From Agrobacterium sp. AGB01 (GTDB lineage: Bacteria; Pseudomonadota; Alphaproteobacteria; Rhizobiales; Rhizobiaceae), in contig NZ_JACVAB010000001.1 in the NCBI RefSeq assembly GCF_014851585.1, positions 434,001 to 498,000 of the forward strand: 64,000 nucleotides of DNA. Reading direction: 5' to 3'. A program made the position numbers and the translations under genes. A model generated the notes under the pieces. That model was given only the letters and a program-made list of their open reading frames with translations. It made no database searches and was not told the origin of the DNA. Below, one piece after another: positions 35,817-46,420 of this stretch. Each line of letters begins with the position of its first letter. The stretch's first letter is position 1.

Positions 35817-37085
35817 ATGAAAACCAGATGGCTTTCCATGCTTGCCGCCACCGTTTTTCCATTGGTTCTGGCATCGGCTGCCAATGCACAGACGGCAAAA
35901 CCGCCAGCTGCTGCTGCGGCCCGTTATGACGCGGAGTTTAATGCCTGGCTGAAAAAGGAAGTCTGGCCGCAAGCCCGCAAGGCGGGGGTCTCCCAAAAGA
36001 CACTTGAACGCACACTGAACGGCATCTCCATCAACTGGCAGCTGCCGGATCTGGTCATCCCCGGACAAAAACCGCCGAAGGAACAAAGCCAGAGCCAGGC
36101 CGAATTTTCATCCCCGGGAGCTTATTTCTCGGAAAAACGCCTGCAGGCCTTGGCATCAACTGGCCGTGGGCTAGCCTCAACCCATGCCTCGACGCTGCGC
36201 CGTATCGAGCAGACCTATGGCGTGCCTGCTTCAGTTCTCGTTGCCGTTTGGGGCAGGGAGTCCGGATTTGGCCGTGCCAAGCTGCCACATTCCGTCATCG
36301 ATGTGCTGGCGACGAAGGCTTACATGTCGACCCGCAAGGACATGTTTCGCAATGAACTGATTGCCGCCTTGCATATCGTCGATAGCGGAGATGTCGCTGC
36401 CGACCGTATGATGGGGTCCTGGGCCGGAGCCCTTGGGCAGCCGCAATTCATGCCGTCCAGCTACCTTGAATACGCGGTCGACTTTGACGGAGACGGCCGT
36501 CGCGATATTTGGAACTCGGTGCCCGACAGTCTGGCATCAATTGCCAATTACCTTGCCAAGAAGGGCTGGCAAAGAAACCGCGATTGGGGTTTTGAAGTCT
36601 CCATCCCCGCCAACGTCAGTTGCGCGCAGGAAGGTCCGGATTTGGCCAAACCCGTCAAACAATGGGCATTGATGGGCATCACCCGCATTAGCGGCAAGGG
36701 CTTCCCGTCGAACGATCTGGATGCTGCTGGCATGATGTTGGTACCGGCCGGTCGCCACGGTCCGGAGTTTCTGGTGACACCGAATTTTTATGTCATCAAG
36801 GAGTATAACAACTCCGACCTCTACGCCCTGTTCATTGGTAATCTTGCAGACCGCATCGCTTATAATGCCGGTCCGTTCCGCGGGGAATGGGGGGCGGTTG
36901 GTTCGATGCTGCGCTCAGATGTGCTGGCCATGCAGAAGGCACTGGTTGCCAAGGGTTATGATGTTGGCAAGGCGGACGGACTGGCTGGTTTCAAAACCCG
37001 TCGTTCTCTCGGTGATTGGCAATCGAAATCCAATATCGCGCCGACCTGTTTCCCTGATGAAACTCTGAAAACCAAGCTGCGCTGA
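35817..37085 (+). CDS. Lytic murein transglycosylase (MltB family) with peptidoglycan-binding domain
   Basis: A 422-residue exported enzyme that cleaves the glycan strands of peptidoglycan with formation of 1,6-anhydro ends. The signal peptide is MKTRWLSMLAATVFPLVLAS, cut near ANAQ. The SLT domain has the catalytic Glu in VAVWGRESGFG, and MGSWAGALGQPQFMPSSYLEYAVDFDGDG, a block specific to the MltB group. The last 60 residues (DVLAMQKALVAKGYDVGKADG) form a PG_binding_1 domain. No lipobox is seen. GGGAG precedes the ATG at 35817. Confidence 0.93.
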   Translation: MKTRWLSMLAATVFPLVLASAANAQTAKPPAAAAARYDAEFNAWLKKEVWPQARKAGVSQKTLERTLNGISINWQLPDLVIPGQKPPKEQSQSQAEFSSPGAYFSEKRLQALASTGRGLASTHASTLRRIEQTYGVPASVLVAVWGRESGFGRAKLPHSVIDVLATKAYMSTRKDMFRNELIAALHIVDSGDVAADRMMGSWAGALGQPQFMPSSYLEYAVDFDGDGRRDIWNSVPDSLASIANYLAKKGWQRNRDWGFEVSIPANVSCAQEGPDLAKPVKQWALMGITRISGKGFPSNDLDAAGMMLVPAGRHGPEFLVTPNFYVIKEYNNSDLYALFIGNLADRIAYNAGPFRGEWGAVGSMLRSDVLAMQKALVAKGYDVGKADGLAGFKTRRSLGDWQSKSNIAPTCFPDETLKTKLR

Positions 37086-37101
37086 CCCATCAAGCCGACC
37101 G

Positions 37102-38730
37102 TCAATGATGGTCGGTGTGGGCCTTGTGAAAGATGTCATCGGTTGGCGGAATGGTCTGGCGTTCGATCATGCGATGAACGCGAGGACGTTTGTCGCCACG
37201 ATGCAGCGTCAACAGCTTGTCCCAGGCCTCGGCATCCGCCTGGGTGCGGCGGTGGTTATGCCGCACATATTCCACCCATGTCGGAACATGGTAGCTTTCC
37301 GTCCAGATGTCAGGGTTTTCCAGATCGCGCATCAGGTTCCAATTACGCGCCCCGTCACGAATGCGGATACGCCTGCGCTCGGTCATCAGCGCCATGAACT
37401 CCGGAAGGTCCGAATCGTCGATTTCATAGTCGATAAGAATGGCGATCGGACCGCTCTGTGGTTTGATGTCGAGGCGCAGAGGCGGTTCGACAAATCGGTT
37501 CAGCGGATCGAGATTCAGCGAAGCGAAGGCTGGCATCTGCAGGAAATAGCCGACGAGCACGCCGAACAGCATCAGAACACAGGAAAGCTGAAGGGCAAAG
37601 GAAACACCGTGGATTTCCGACAGCGCACCCCAGACCCAACTGCCCAGTGCGATACCGCCAAAGGTCAGGGTCTGATAAAGCGATAGTGCACGTCCAACCA
37701 CCCAGCGCGGTGTTGAAAGCTGCACGATGGTGTTGAACAGTGATAGCGCCAACACCCAGCAGGCGCCAGCTATGGTAAGCGCAAGGCTCGTGAGTATTGC
37801 GTTGGTGCTGATGGCCGTCATGCCGGAACTAAAGGCAAAGCCGAGGAAGGCAACGCGCACGATCCATTCGCTGGAAAGTGCCTCGCGCAACCGCGCACTG
37901 ATCAGTGCACCGCCAATGGCGCCGAGACCGAATGCGCCCAGCATCACTCCGTAAGTCAAGGCGCCGCCCTGCACCAGGTCACGCGCCACAACGGGCATAA
38001 GGGCCAGGATGGCACTGGCTGACAGGCCAAATAGAAAACCGCGTACCAGCACCTTGCCAATATTGGGTGACATCGCCACATAACGCATACCGGAAGAGAT
38101 AGCGGCACCCAGATGTTCTCGCGGCAATTGTGAGGTCGGTGCCGGCAATTTCCACTGCATCAGGGCGTAGATCAGCGCGAAATAGCTGAGTGAATTGACA
38201 AGAAAGGCCGCTGCAGCACCTGCTGCGGCAACGATTGCACCACCGATTGCCGGACCGACGCTGCGGGTAATGTTGAAACCCACACTGTTGAGCGTCACGG
38301 CGGCCGGCAAATCTTCACGCGGCACCATTTCGCCAACCGATGCCTGCCAGGACGGGTTGTTGAGGGCGGTACCGCAGCCAATCATGAAGGTAAAAAACAA
38401 CAGCAGCCATGGTGAAAGCCAGCCGAGCCAGGCAAAAACCGTCAACATGACTGAAGCAACAAGCATCAGGAACTGGGCGGAGATCATGATGCGGCGACGG
38501 TCGAAACTGTCGGCTAGCGCGCCTGATATCAGTGAGAACAGCATGATCGGCAGGGAGGTCGAGGCCTGAACCAGCGCGATCATGTTTTCCGAACTGGACA
38601 GGGACGTCATCATCCAGGCCGCACCGACAGCCTGAATAAGGCCACCGAAATTGGATGCAAGGCTGGCTATCCAGATGGTTCGATAGGTCTGGTGTCTAAG
38701 GGGAGCAAGAGGCGATTTCCGGTCCGGCAC
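37102..38730 (-). CDS. MFS_3 exporter with C-terminal ferredoxin-like domain
   Basis: A roughly 542-residue inner-membrane protein. The first 400 residues give 12 membrane segments of the MFS_3 (enterobactin exporter-like) type, with LISGALADSFDRRRIMISAQ between helices 2 and 3. The last 130 residues are soluble: IAILIDYEIDDSDLPEFMAL, RIRDGARNWNLMRDLENPD and YHVPTWVEYVRHNHRRTQAD resemble an antibiotic-biosynthesis-monooxygenase fold found in many of these transporters. The start is uncertain; GTG at 38730 follows an AGG-rich stretch, and GTG at 38781 would add 17 residues. Ligand unknown. Confidence 0.83.
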   Translation of the reverse strand: MPDRKSPLAPLRHQTYRTIWIASLASNFGGLIQAVGAAWMMTSLSSSENMIALVQASTSLPIMLFSLISGALADSFDRRRIMISAQFLMLVASVMLTVFAWLGWLSPWLLLFFTFMIGCGTALNNPSWQASVGEMVPREDLPAAVTLNSVGFNITRSVGPAIGGAIVAAAGAAAAFLVNSLSYFALIYALMQWKLPAPTSQLPREHLGAAISSGMRYVAMSPNIGKVLVRGFLFGLSASAILALMPVVARDLVQGGALTYGVMLGAFGLGAIGGALISARLREALSSEWIVRVAFLGFAFSSGMTAISTNAILTSLALTIAGACWVLALSLFNTIVQLSTPRWVVGRALSLYQTLTFGGIALGSWVWGALSEIHGVSFALQLSCVLMLFGVLVGYFLQMPAFASLNLDPLNRFVEPPLRLDIKPQSGPIAILIDYEIDDSDLPEFMALMTERRRIRIRDGARNWNLMRDLENPDIWTESYHVPTWVEYVRHNHRRTQADAEAWDKLLTLHRGDKRPRVHRMIERQTIPPTDDIFHKAHTDHH

Positions 38731-38864
38731 GGCCTGTCCAGTAATTTTGATGTGAGTTGTTTTGTGCGAGTATAAACACACAAATGAAGGATGCCACCGT
38801 TTGAAGTGTGGAAGCGGTTAAATTGTGACAAATGGCAATATCCACTGCCTTTCTGCCGCCGTCC

Positions 38865-38893
38865 TTGCAATTGCGGGGATGACGGGTTATATA
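38865..38893 (+). promoter_or_regulatory. Promoter for the rimP-nusA-infB operon leader
   Basis: TTGCAA (38865-38870) and TATATA (38888-38893) are separated by 17 bases, the ideal spacing. The predicted start near 38900 lies just ahead of a terminator hairpin, so the operon would begin with an attenuated leader. Confidence 0.6.
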
Positions 38894-38920
38894 CGGTTCA
38901 AATTCTTGATCACTTGATGA

Positions 38921-38950
38921 AGAGTGGAGCCGCAAGGCTCCGCTCTTTTT
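38921..38950 (+). terminator. Leader terminator/attenuator upstream of rimP
   Basis: An 11-bp stem (38921-38931 with 38936-38946, one G-U pair) capped by a GCAA tetraloop and followed by TTTTT. It lies 43 bases before the rimP start and about 20 bases after the predicted transcription start. The upstream MFS gene runs the other way, so the terminator can only act on the leader of the rimP operon or on a tiny RNA. Confidence 0.88.
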
Positions 38951-38993
38951 CGTTAAGTGGTCCCAGTTGAGAAAACGGACCGGAAAGACGCAT

Positions 38994-39584
38994 ATGTCGG
39001 AATACACTACCGAGACACGGCTTATCGTTGAAACAGGGGTTGATCGTCGGATTGCCGACATTGTCGAACCTGTTCTGACTGGCATGGGTTTCGTTCTTGT
39101 CAGAGTGCGACTTTCCAGCCAAAATGGCTCAACGCTCCAGATTATGGCTGAGCGTCAGGATGGAACGATGAACGTTGAGGACTGCGAAGCAGTTTCAATG
39201 GCGGTTTCTCCGGTTCTGGATGTAGAAGACCCGGTTGAAAAGGCGTATCATCTGGAAGTATCCTCACCGGGTATCGACAGGCCGTTGGTGCGCAAGTCCG
39301 ACTTCTCGCGCTGGCAGGGTCATCTGGTAAAGATCGAAACATCGATCCTGGTTGATAACCGCAAGCGGTTCCGCGGCAAGATTGCCGAAATCGGTGCGGA
39401 CGATTTTACGTTAGAGCGTGATCAGATTGCCTACGGCGAAGAGCCGACGGTTGTTATTCCGTTCAATGCTCTTTCTGACGCAAAGCTGGTGCTGACCGAT
39501 GATCTCATTCGTGACGCATTGAAGGCTGACAAGCAGGCGAAAGCGGCTGCAGCCAACCAGAACGAAGAAAACGACGAAGAATAA
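38994..39584 (+). CDS. rimP: Ribosome maturation factor RimP
   Basis: A 196-residue protein required for late 30S subunit assembly. N-terminal domain [20 protein letters not shown] and [20 protein letters not shown]; the hallmark [18 protein letters not shown] is intact; the C-terminal SH3-like part follows. An acidic tail (EENDEE) ends the protein. ATG at 38994 (MSEYTTETR) has GGAAAG seven bases upstream. It heads the classic rimP-nusA-ylxR-infB-rbfA-truB operon. Confidence 0.95.
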   Translation: MSEYTTETRLIVETGVDRRIADIVEPVLTGMGFVLVRVRLSSQNGSTLQIMAERQDGTMNVEDCEAVSMAVSPVLDVEDPVEKAYHLEVSSPGIDRPLVRKSDFSRWQGHLVKIETSILVDNRKRFRGKIAEIGADDFTLERDQIAYGEEPTVVIPFNALSDAKLVLTDDLIRDALKADKQAKAAAANQNEENDEE

Positions 39585-39650
39585 TTCCAACGTAATGCCC
39601 TTCAAAGAGGGGGCAGCTAACGCAATCATGCGACTTACGGAGACGAACAA

Positions 39651-41255
39651 ATGGCAGTGAGTGCAAACCGGCTTGAGCTTTTGCAGATCGCCGATGCTGT
39701 GGCACGCGAAAAGGTTATCGACCGCGAAATCGTGCTTGCCGCGATGGCGGACGCCATCCAGAAAGCTGCCCGCTCGCGTTATGGTTCTGAAACCAACATT
39801 CGTGCGGATATCAATTCCAAGACCGGTGAAATTCGTCTTCAGCGTCTTCTCGAGGTTGTCGAAAAGGCCGAAGACTATTCCACGCAGATCCCGCTGGAAC
39901 TGGCACGTGACCGCAACCCGGATGCCAAGATCGGTGACTTCATTGCCGATCCGCTGCCGCCAATGGACTTCGGTCGTATTGCTGCGCAGTCTGCCAAGCA
40001 GGTTATCGTGCAGAAGGTTCGTGAAGCCGAGCGTGACCGTCAGTTCGACGAGTTCAAGGATCGTATCGGCGAAATCGTCAACGGTACCGTTAAGCGCGTT
40101 GAATACGGCAATGTCATCGTTGATCTGGGCCGTGGCGAAGGCATCATCCGTCGTGACGAGATGATTCCACGCGAAAACATGCGTTACGGTGACCGCGTTC
40201 GTGCCTATGTTTACGACGTGCGTCGCGAACAGCGTGGCCCGCAGATTTTCCTGTCGCGTACCCATCCACAGTTCATGGTCAAGCTTTTCACCATGGAAGT
40301 GCCGGAAATCTACGACGGCATCATCCAGATCAAGTCGGTTGCCCGTGACCCGGGTTCGCGCGCCAAGATCGCCGTTATCTCCAGCGACAGCTCGATCGAT
40401 CCGGTCGGTGCCTGCGTTGGTATGCGCGGTTCCCGTGTTCAGGCGGTTGTTGGTGAACTGCAGGGCGAAAAGATCGACATCATTCCGTGGAGCCAGGATC
40501 CGGCTTCCTTCATCGTCAACGCCTTGCAGCCTGCTGAAGTGGCCAAGGTCGTTCTCGACGAAGATGCAGAGCGTATCGAAGTTGTGGTTCCTGATGAGCA
40601 GCTGTCGCTCGCCATTGGTCGCCGTGGTCAGAACGTACGTCTGGCATCGCAGCTGACCGGCTGGGATATCGACATCATGACGGAGCAGGAAGAATCCGAG
40701 CGCCGCCAGAAGGAATTCAACGAGCGCACCAACCTGTTCATGGATGCACTCGACGTTGACGAAATGGTCGGTCAGGTTCTGGCATCCGAAGGCTTTGCCC
40801 AAGTTGAAGAGCTTGCTTATGTCGACCTCGACGAAATCGCCTCTATCGACGGCTTCGACGAAGACACTGCAAACGAAATCCAGACCCGTGCCCGCGAATA
40901 TCTTGAGCGCGTCGAAGCGGAAATGGATGCCAAGCGCAAGGAACTTGGCGTTTCCGACGAACTGCTGCAGATCGAAGGTCTGACATCGCAGATGATGGTT
41001 GCTCTCGGTGAAGATGGCATCAAGTCCGTTGAAGACTTTGCCGGTTGCGCTGCTGACGACCTGATTGGTTGGAGCGAACGCAAGGACGGTGAGACCAAGA
41101 AGTTCGAGGGTATCTTCTCGAAGCTCGATGTTTCGCGCGTTGAAGCTGAAAACATGGTTGTTCAGGCTCGTCTGCTCGCTGGCTGGATCACCCAGGAAGA
41201 CCTGGATGCCCAGCAGCCTGCTGAGGAGGAGGCAGACGCCGCTGAACAGGAATGA
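39651..41255 (+). CDS. nusA: Transcription termination/antitermination protein NusA
   Basis: A 534-residue RNA polymerase-binding factor. Order: N-terminal domain (RLELLQIADAVAREK), S1 domain (VNGTVKRVEYGNVIVDLGRGEG), KH1 and KH2 (SIDPVGACVGMRGSRVQAVVGEL, then LAIGRRGQNVRLASQLTGWDID), and two C-terminal helical repeats ending in an acidic stretch. Length matches alphaproteobacterial NusA. GGAG lies upstream of the ATG. The stop overlaps the next start by four bases (ATGA). Confidence 0.97.
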   Translation: MAVSANRLELLQIADAVAREKVIDREIVLAAMADAIQKAARSRYGSETNIRADINSKTGEIRLQRLLEVVEKAEDYSTQIPLELARDRNPDAKIGDFIADPLPPMDFGRIAAQSAKQVIVQKVREAERDRQFDEFKDRIGEIVNGTVKRVEYGNVIVDLGRGEGIIRRDEMIPRENMRYGDRVRAYVYDVRREQRGPQIFLSRTHPQFMVKLFTMEVPEIYDGIIQIKSVARDPGSRAKIAVISSDSSIDPVGACVGMRGSRVQAVVGELQGEKIDIIPWSQDPASFIVNALQPAEVAKVVLDEDAERIEVVVPDEQLSLAIGRRGQNVRLASQLTGWDIDIMTEQEESERRQKEFNERTNLFMDALDVDEMVGQVLASEGFAQVEELAYVDLDEIASIDGFDEDTANEIQTRAREYLERVEAEMDAKRKELGVSDELLQIEGLTSQMMVALGEDGIKSVEDFAGCAADDLIGWSERKDGETKKFEGIFSKLDVSRVEAENMVVQARLLAGWITQEDLDAQQPAEEEADAAEQE

Positions 41256-41941
41256 GTGGCAAGTTACGCCAGTCGGATGCCGTCCTCGAGGATGACGGCT
41301 TCGGCGCTATCAACGGTCGCATGTGCATTGTGACCCGCGAGAGCGACAAGCCAGATGATTTGATCCGGTTTGCACTTGGTCCTGACGGCGTTGTCGTCCC
41401 GGATATCAAGCGTCAACTGCCGGGTCGCGGCTGCTGGGTGAAGGCCGAGCGGCAATATGTGGAGAAAGCAATCGCGAAGAAGCTCTTCGCGCGCGCTTTC
41501 AAAAAGGAAGTGAAGGCTGGTCCTGAGCTTGTCGACATGGTTGACAGGCTTTTGGTGCAACAGCTTGCCGGAATGATGAACCTGGCCCGTAAGGCCAGCC
41601 AATTCATTACCGGCGCAACAAAAGTCGATGCGGCTGTGCGTTCCGGTGCAGCCCTTGCCGTCTTCCATGCCGCTGATGCGGCGCCGGACGGCGTTCGGAA
41701 AATAAACCAGGCCCGAACGGCTTGGCATCTCGGGATGGAAACCGAGGCAGCAATACCGTCCATTCGGCCCTTTACTGCGGCAGAAATGGACGAGTTGATG
41801 GGTCAGAATGCTTTTATCCACGCTTGCGTGCTTGCAGGGCAGGCAGGTGAGGGTGTAGTGAAGCGCGCAAACATGCTCCTAAGGTATCGCGATGGCGGTC
41901 AGTCCGGGGCAGAAGGCGGCGCTGGCCGGAATGAAGAATGA
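41252..41941 (+). CDS. YlxR-domain (DUF448) RNA-binding protein with L7Ae-like C-terminus
   Basis: A 229-residue protein. The N-terminal YlxR domain has CIVTRESDKPDDLIRFALGPDG and KRQLPGRGCWVKAE. The second half (LVQQLAGMMNLARKASQFITGATKVDAAVRSGAALAVFHAADAAP, split here for brevity) resembles ribosomal L7Ae/L30e proteins, giving the two-domain form usual in Alphaproteobacteria. Translationally coupled to nusA. Probably binds RNA in transcription or ribosome assembly; the precise role is unclear. Confidence 0.92.
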   Translation: MSGKLRQSDAVLEDDGFGAINGRMCIVTRESDKPDDLIRFALGPDGVVVPDIKRQLPGRGCWVKAERQYVEKAIAKKLFARAFKKEVKAGPELVDMVDRLLVQQLAGMMNLARKASQFITGATKVDAAVRSGAALAVFHAADAAPDGVRKINQARTAWHLGMETEAAIPSIRPFTAAEMDELMGQNAFIHACVLAGQAGEGVVKRANMLLRYRDGGQSGAEGGAGRNEE

Positions 41942-42043
41942 CGCGGTTATCGGCTAAGGTCGACGCTGTGTTTCGGATACAGCAATTGAACGACGGGGCT
42001 TGATGTTTGTCATCCGGCCCGCGTCCGAAGGAACGGGAACGGA

Positions 42044-44794
42044 ATGACCGACAACAACGACGACAAGACACTCAACGCACAGCCCAAAAAGACTCTCACT
42101 CTCAAGCCGAGCGGGATGAGTCAGGGTACTGTGCGTCAGGATATGGGTCGAGGTCGCACCAACGCGGTTGTAGTGGAAACACGCAAGCGTCGTCCTTCGC
42201 GTCCTGAAGACGAAAAACAGGCTCCAGTAGCGGTTGCACCGGCTCCCAAGCCAGCGGCACCGGCAGCACCAGTTGCCGCACGTCCGCAGCAGCAGCCTGC
42301 GGCGCCTGCGCCACGCATCCACCAGCCATCTTCTGGACAGCAGCCAAACCGCCCGAACCAGCAGCAGAACCGCCCGGGTCAGCAGAGCCAGCCATCGCGC
42401 CAGCCTGATCGTCCGCGTGGCAATGTTCTGCACGATCTGTCGGCCGGTGAAATGGAAGCCCGTCGCCGCGCGCTTATGGAAGCGCAGGCCCGCGACGTGG
42501 TTGAAGCCAAGCAGCGCGCTGAAGATGAAGCCCGCCGTAAGGTGGAAGAAGAACGCCGTATCGCTGAAGAGCGTGAAGAGGCTGCACGTCGTGCAGTTGA
42601 AGAAGCTGCTGCTGCCAAGGCCGCAGCAGCACAGGCTGCCGTGGCTGAACAAAAGCCGCAACCTGTTGCTCCACGCTCTGCCGCTGCACCACAGGCAGCC
42701 CGCCCGGACGCTCGTCCGCAAGGCTCACGCCCTGTTCCTGCAAATGAAGAACCAGCTCCGAATGCTGCAGCACGTGTCCGTCGTCCAAACACCAGCGACG
42801 ATGATGATCGTGGTGTGCGCCGTGGTCCGGGTATGCCTGTCCGTGGCAAGGTTGCCACGCCGGTTCCCGCCAAGCCTGCTGCACGTCTGAAGACAGAAGA
42901 TGAACGCCGTCGTGGCAAGTTGACTGTGACTGCTGCCGGTCTTGACGAAGAAAAGCGCGGCCGCTCCTTGGCCTCGATGCGTCGTCGTCAGGAGAAGTTC
43001 CGTCGCAGCCAGATGCAGGAAACCCGCGAAAAGATTACGCGCGAAGTCATTCTGCCGGAAACCATTACCATTCAGGAACTGTCGCAGCGTATGTCCGAAC
43101 GGGCCGTTGACGTGATCAAGTACCTGATGAAGGAAGGCCAGATGATGAAGCCGGGTGACGTCATTGACGCCGATCTGGCAGAACTGATCGCTGGCGAATT
43201 CGGTCACACGGTTAAGCGCGTTTCAGAATCCGACGTTGAAGAAGGTATCTTCAACGTGGTTGATGACGAAGGTGAAATGCTGCCACGTCCTCCGGTCGTT
43301 ACCATCATGGGTCACGTTGACCATGGTAAGACCTCGTTGCTCGACGCGATCCGTAAGGCGAACGTTGTTGCTGGCGAAGCCGGTGGTATCACCCAGCATA
43401 TCGGCGCCTATCAGGTTGAACAGAACGGTCACAAGATCACCTTTATCGACACCCCCGGTCACGCCGCATTTACCGCGATGCGTGCACGTGGTGCGCAGGC
43501 AACCGATATCGCCATCCTGGTGGTTGCTGCTGATGACAGCGTGATGCCGCAGACCATTGAATCGATCAACCATGCCAAGGCAGCTGGTGTTCCGATCATC
43601 GTTGCCATCAACAAGATCGATAAGCACGAGGCAAATCCTGAAAAGGTTCGCCAGCAGTTGCTGCAGCATGAAGTGTTCGTGGAATCCATGGGTGGTGAAG
43701 TTCTGGACGTCGAAGTTTCGGCCAAGAACAAGCTCAACCTCGACAAGCTACTTGAAGCCGTGCTTCTGCAGGCCGAAATTCTTGACCTGAAGGCTGATCC
43801 AAGCCGTACGGCTGAAGGTACCGTTATTGAAGCTGAACTTGACCGTGGCCGTGGTGCCGTGGCCACCGTTCTGGTTCAGAAGGGTACACTGCGTCCGGGT
43901 CAGATCATTGTGGCTGGCGACCAGTGGGGCCGTGTCCGTGCTCTCGTCAACGACAAGGGTGAACACGTCAAGGAAGCCGGTCCGGCTATGCCTGTCGAAA
44001 TCCTCGGCCTGTCCGGTACGCCATCTGCTGGTGACCGTTTCGCGGTTGTTGAAAACGAAAGCCGTGCTCGCGAAATTTCCGAGTACCGTCAGCGTCTGGC
44101 ACGCGACAAGGCTGTTGCCCGTCAGACGGGTCAGCGCGGTTCGCTCGAACAGATGATGAGCCAGCTACAGACTTCGGGACTGAAAGAGTTCCCGCTGGTT
44201 ATCAAGGCTGACGTACAGGGTTCGGTCGAAGCGATTATCGCATCGCTCGACAAGCTCGGCACCGACGAAGTGCGTGCCCGTATCGTGCATTCAGGCGCCG
44301 GTGCGATCACGGAATCGGATATCTCGCTTGCCGAGGCATCCAACGCTGCGATCATCGGCTTCAACGTCCGCGCAAATGCCCAGGCCCGTGCGGCTTCGGA
44401 ACGTGCTGGCATTGAGATCCGCTACTACAACATCATCTACGATCTGGTAGATGACGTTAAGGCAGCAATGTCCGGTCTGCTCTCGCCAGAACGTCGCGAA
44501 ACCTTCCTCGGTAACGCTGAAATTCTGGAAGTGTTCAACATCACCAAGGTCGGTAAGGTTGCCGGTTGCCGTGTTGTCGAAGGCAAGGTCGAGCGTGGTG
44601 CCGGTGTACGTCTGGTACGCGACAACGTTGTTATCCACGAAGGCAAGCTCAAGACGCTCAAGCGCTTCAAGGACGAAGTCAGCGAAGTGCCGGTCGGTCA
44701 GGAGTGCGGTATGGCCTTCGAAAATTACGAAGACATCCGTGCAGGCGATACGATCGAGTGCTTCCGCGTAGAGCATATCATCAGAACGCTCTAA
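42044..44794 (+). CDS. infB: Translation initiation factor IF-2
   Basis: A 916-residue GTPase that places initiator tRNA on the ribosome. A long low-complexity N-terminal half, rich in Pro/Gln/Ala and then a charged coiled stretch (residues about 150-220), is followed by the IF2 N-domain. The GTPase domain begins near residue 423 with GHVDHGKTS, then DTPGHAAF and [10 protein letters not shown]. Domains II-IV follow, with [15 protein letters not shown] in domain III. ATG at 42044 follows an AAGGAACGGGAACGG purine-rich region. Confidence 0.97.
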   Translation: MTDNNDDKTLNAQPKKTLTLKPSGMSQGTVRQDMGRGRTNAVVVETRKRRPSRPEDEKQAPVAVAPAPKPAAPAAPVAARPQQQPAAPAPRIHQPSSGQQPNRPNQQQNRPGQQSQPSRQPDRPRGNVLHDLSAGEMEARRRALMEAQARDVVEAKQRAEDEARRKVEEERRIAEEREEAARRAVEEAAAAKAAAAQAAVAEQKPQPVAPRSAAAPQAARPDARPQGSRPVPANEEPAPNAAARVRRPNTSDDDDRGVRRGPGMPVRGKVATPVPAKPAARLKTEDERRRGKLTVTAAGLDEEKRGRSLASMRRRQEKFRRSQMQETREKITREVILPETITIQELSQRMSERAVDVIKYLMKEGQMMKPGDVIDADLAELIAGEFGHTVKRVSESDVEEGIFNVVDDEGEMLPRPPVVTIMGHVDHGKTSLLDAIRKANVVAGEAGGITQHIGAYQVEQNGHKITFIDTPGHAAFTAMRARGAQATDIAILVVAADDSVMPQTIESINHAKAAGVPIIVAINKIDKHEANPEKVRQQLLQHEVFVESMGGEVLDVEVSAKNKLNLDKLLEAVLLQAEILDLKADPSRTAEGTVIEAELDRGRGAVATVLVQKGTLRPGQIIVAGDQWGRVRALVNDKGEHVKEAGPAMPVEILGLSGTPSAGDRFAVVENESRAREISEYRQRLARDKAVARQTGQRGSLEQMMSQLQTSGLKEFPLVIKADVQGSVEAIIASLDKLGTDEVRARIVHSGAGAITESDISLAEASNAAIIGFNVRANAQARAASERAGIEIRYYNIIYDLVDDVKAAMSGLLSPERRETFLGNAEILEVFNITKVGKVAGCRVVEGKVERGAGVRLVRDNVVIHEGKLKTLKRFKDEVSEVPVGQECGMAFENYEDIRAGDTIECFRVEHIIRTL

Positions 44795-44828
44795 GTTCGC
44801 TGCTCGAAACGACTAGAAAATGTGACGG

Positions 44829-44846
44829 GCGCCGGTTAGTCGGCGC
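44829..44846 (+). other. Hairpin between infB and rbfA
   Basis: GCGCCG and CGGCGC pair around a six-base loop. No T-run follows, so it is not a terminator; it may be an RNA processing or stability element within the operon. Confidence 0.4.
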
Positions 44847-44869
44847 TCGCTCCGTTTGAGGCTAATAAA

Positions 44870-45295
44870 ATGGTAAAAGCAACATCTTCCGCCCCGTCAC
44901 AGCGCATGTTGCGCGTTGGCGAACAGGTGCGCGCCGCAATAACTCAGGTCCTGCAACGTGGTGAAGTCCGCGACGATCTCTTGGAAAAGACGGTCGTGTC
45001 GATTTCAGAAGTGCGGATGTCGCCTGATCTGAAAATGGCAACTGCCTATGTGACGCCGCTTGGCGTTGCTGATCACACCCAGACGATTGACGCTTTGAAC
45101 CGGCACGCGAAATATATTCGTGGTCGTCTCGGCGCGCAATTGCGTCAGATGAAGTATATGCCGGAACTGCGTTTCCGGGATGATACGAGTTTTGACAATT
45201 ACCAGAAGATCGATGCGCTGTTGCGCTCGCCGGAAGTCAGTCGTGATCTTGGAGCGTCTGCAGGCAAAGTCTCCGAAGATAAAGACGAAGAATAG
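44870..45295 (+). CDS. rbfA: Ribosome-binding factor A
   Basis: A 141-residue KH-like protein that binds the 30S subunit during 16S rRNA maturation and cold adaptation. Sequence [20 protein letters not shown], then [20 protein letters not shown] and [22 protein letters not shown] are family-typical. The acidic C-terminal tail (SEDKDEE) is common. It lies 75 bases after infB and nine before truB. Confidence 0.95.
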   Translation: MVKATSSAPSQRMLRVGEQVRAAITQVLQRGEVRDDLLEKTVVSISEVRMSPDLKMATAYVTPLGVADHTQTIDALNRHAKYIRGRLGAQLRQMKYMPELRFRDDTSFDNYQKIDALLRSPEVSRDLGASAGKVSEDKDEE

Positions 45296-45304
45296 AAATA
45301 CGGC

Positions 45305-46252
45305 ATGTCCAAACAGCGTAAACCACAACACCGCAAGCCCAAGGGCCGCCCGATTTCCGGCTGGCTTATTCTCGACAAGCCGTTGGATTTCGGTTCGACC
45401 GAGGCTGTTTCCAAAATCAAGTGGCTGTTTAACGCCCAGAAGGCCGGTCACGCGGGAACTCTTGATCCCTTGGCGTCCGGCATGCTGCCCATCGCCCTCG
45501 GTGATGCCACCAAGACTGTGCCATATGTCATGGATGGCCGGAAAATTTATGAATTCACGGTGACGTGGGGCGAAGAACGCGCGACCGACGACCTTGAAGG
45601 CGAAGTAGTCGAAAGTTCCGATGCTCGTCCGGAAGAACAGGCGATCCGTGACCTTCTGGCGAAATACACCGGTACCATTCTTCAGACACCGCCGCAGTTT
45701 TCGGCCATCAAGATTGCCGGCGAGCGCGCTTATGATCTGGCACGTGAAGGTGAAACCGTCGAAATTCCGGCACGCGAAGTTGAGATTTACCGTCTGAGCT
45801 TGCTTGCTGTTACCGATAACAACCATGCGCATTTTGAAGTGGAATGTGGCAAGGGTACTTATGTGCGTGCATTGGCGCGCGATATGGGCCGCGACCTTGG
45901 CTGTTTCGGGCATATCTCTGAACTGCGTCGCACCATGGTCGCACCATTTGGTGAAGACGTCATGGTGCCGCTTGCAAAGCTTATCGAGTTTGAGGCGGTT
46001 GAAGATCGTGATGAGCGGCTTGCAGCTCTCGATGCGTTCCTGATCGATACGGCCGAAGCCCTGTCGTCGCTGCCACAGCTGGTCATTAGTGATGACCAGG
46101 CGCATCGCCTGAAGATGGGTAATCCAATTCTGCTGCGCGGCCGTGATGCCCCGGCCGATCACCCCGAGGCCTATGCCATGGCACGTGGCAAACTGGTTGC
46201 CATCGGTGAAATCGGGCAGGGAGAGTTCCGACCCAAGCGGGTTTTCGGATAA
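45305..46252 (+). CDS. truB: tRNA pseudouridine(55) synthase
   Basis: A 315-residue enzyme making pseudouridine 55 in the T-loop of tRNAs. Motif [15 protein letters not shown] and the catalytic Asp in [17 protein letters not shown] are intact; [23 protein letters not shown] text (here FEVECG) and a C-terminal PUA-like part follow. A short basic N-terminus ([15 protein letters not shown]) is an alphaproteobacterial feature. It is the last gene before a terminator. Confidence 0.96.
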   Translation: MSKQRKPQHRKPKGRPISGWLILDKPLDFGSTEAVSKIKWLFNAQKAGHAGTLDPLASGMLPIALGDATKTVPYVMDGRKIYEFTVTWGEERATDDLEGEVVESSDARPEEQAIRDLLAKYTGTILQTPPQFSAIKIAGERAYDLAREGETVEIPAREVEIYRLSLLAVTDNNHAHFEVECGKGTYVRALARDMGRDLGCFGHISELRRTMVAPFGEDVMVPLAKLIEFEAVEDRDERLAALDAFLIDTAEALSSLPQLVISDDQAHRLKMGNPILLRGRDAPADHPEAYAMARGKLVAIGEIGQGEFRPKRVFG

Positions 46253-46266
46253 GACCATGCAGGAGG

Positions 46267-46288
46267 GGGGCGAGTAATCGCCCCTTTT
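46267..46288 (+). terminator. Terminator after truB
   Basis: GGGGCGA (46267-46273) and TCGCCCC (46278-46284) with a GTAA loop, followed by TTTT. It ends the rimP-truB operon, leaving rpsO with its own promoter in the 130 bases that follow. Confidence 0.88.
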
Positions 46289-46420
46289 CTTTGTGCTGCA
46301 GATGGTTTATAGGCAGCCCCAGCTTAAGGCTTTTGCCTTTTGCCAATGAATGGCCAGAGCTGGACGACATCCCGGCTCTAGGCGTCCCGATTTTCCTTAG
46401 ACAATAGAAAGGATCGTACG

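Noticed and set aside
39411..40802. Minus-strand frame of 463 codons opposite nusA and rimP
   Set aside because: Same shadow effect; it spans two well-defined genes on the other strand and has no recognisable domain.
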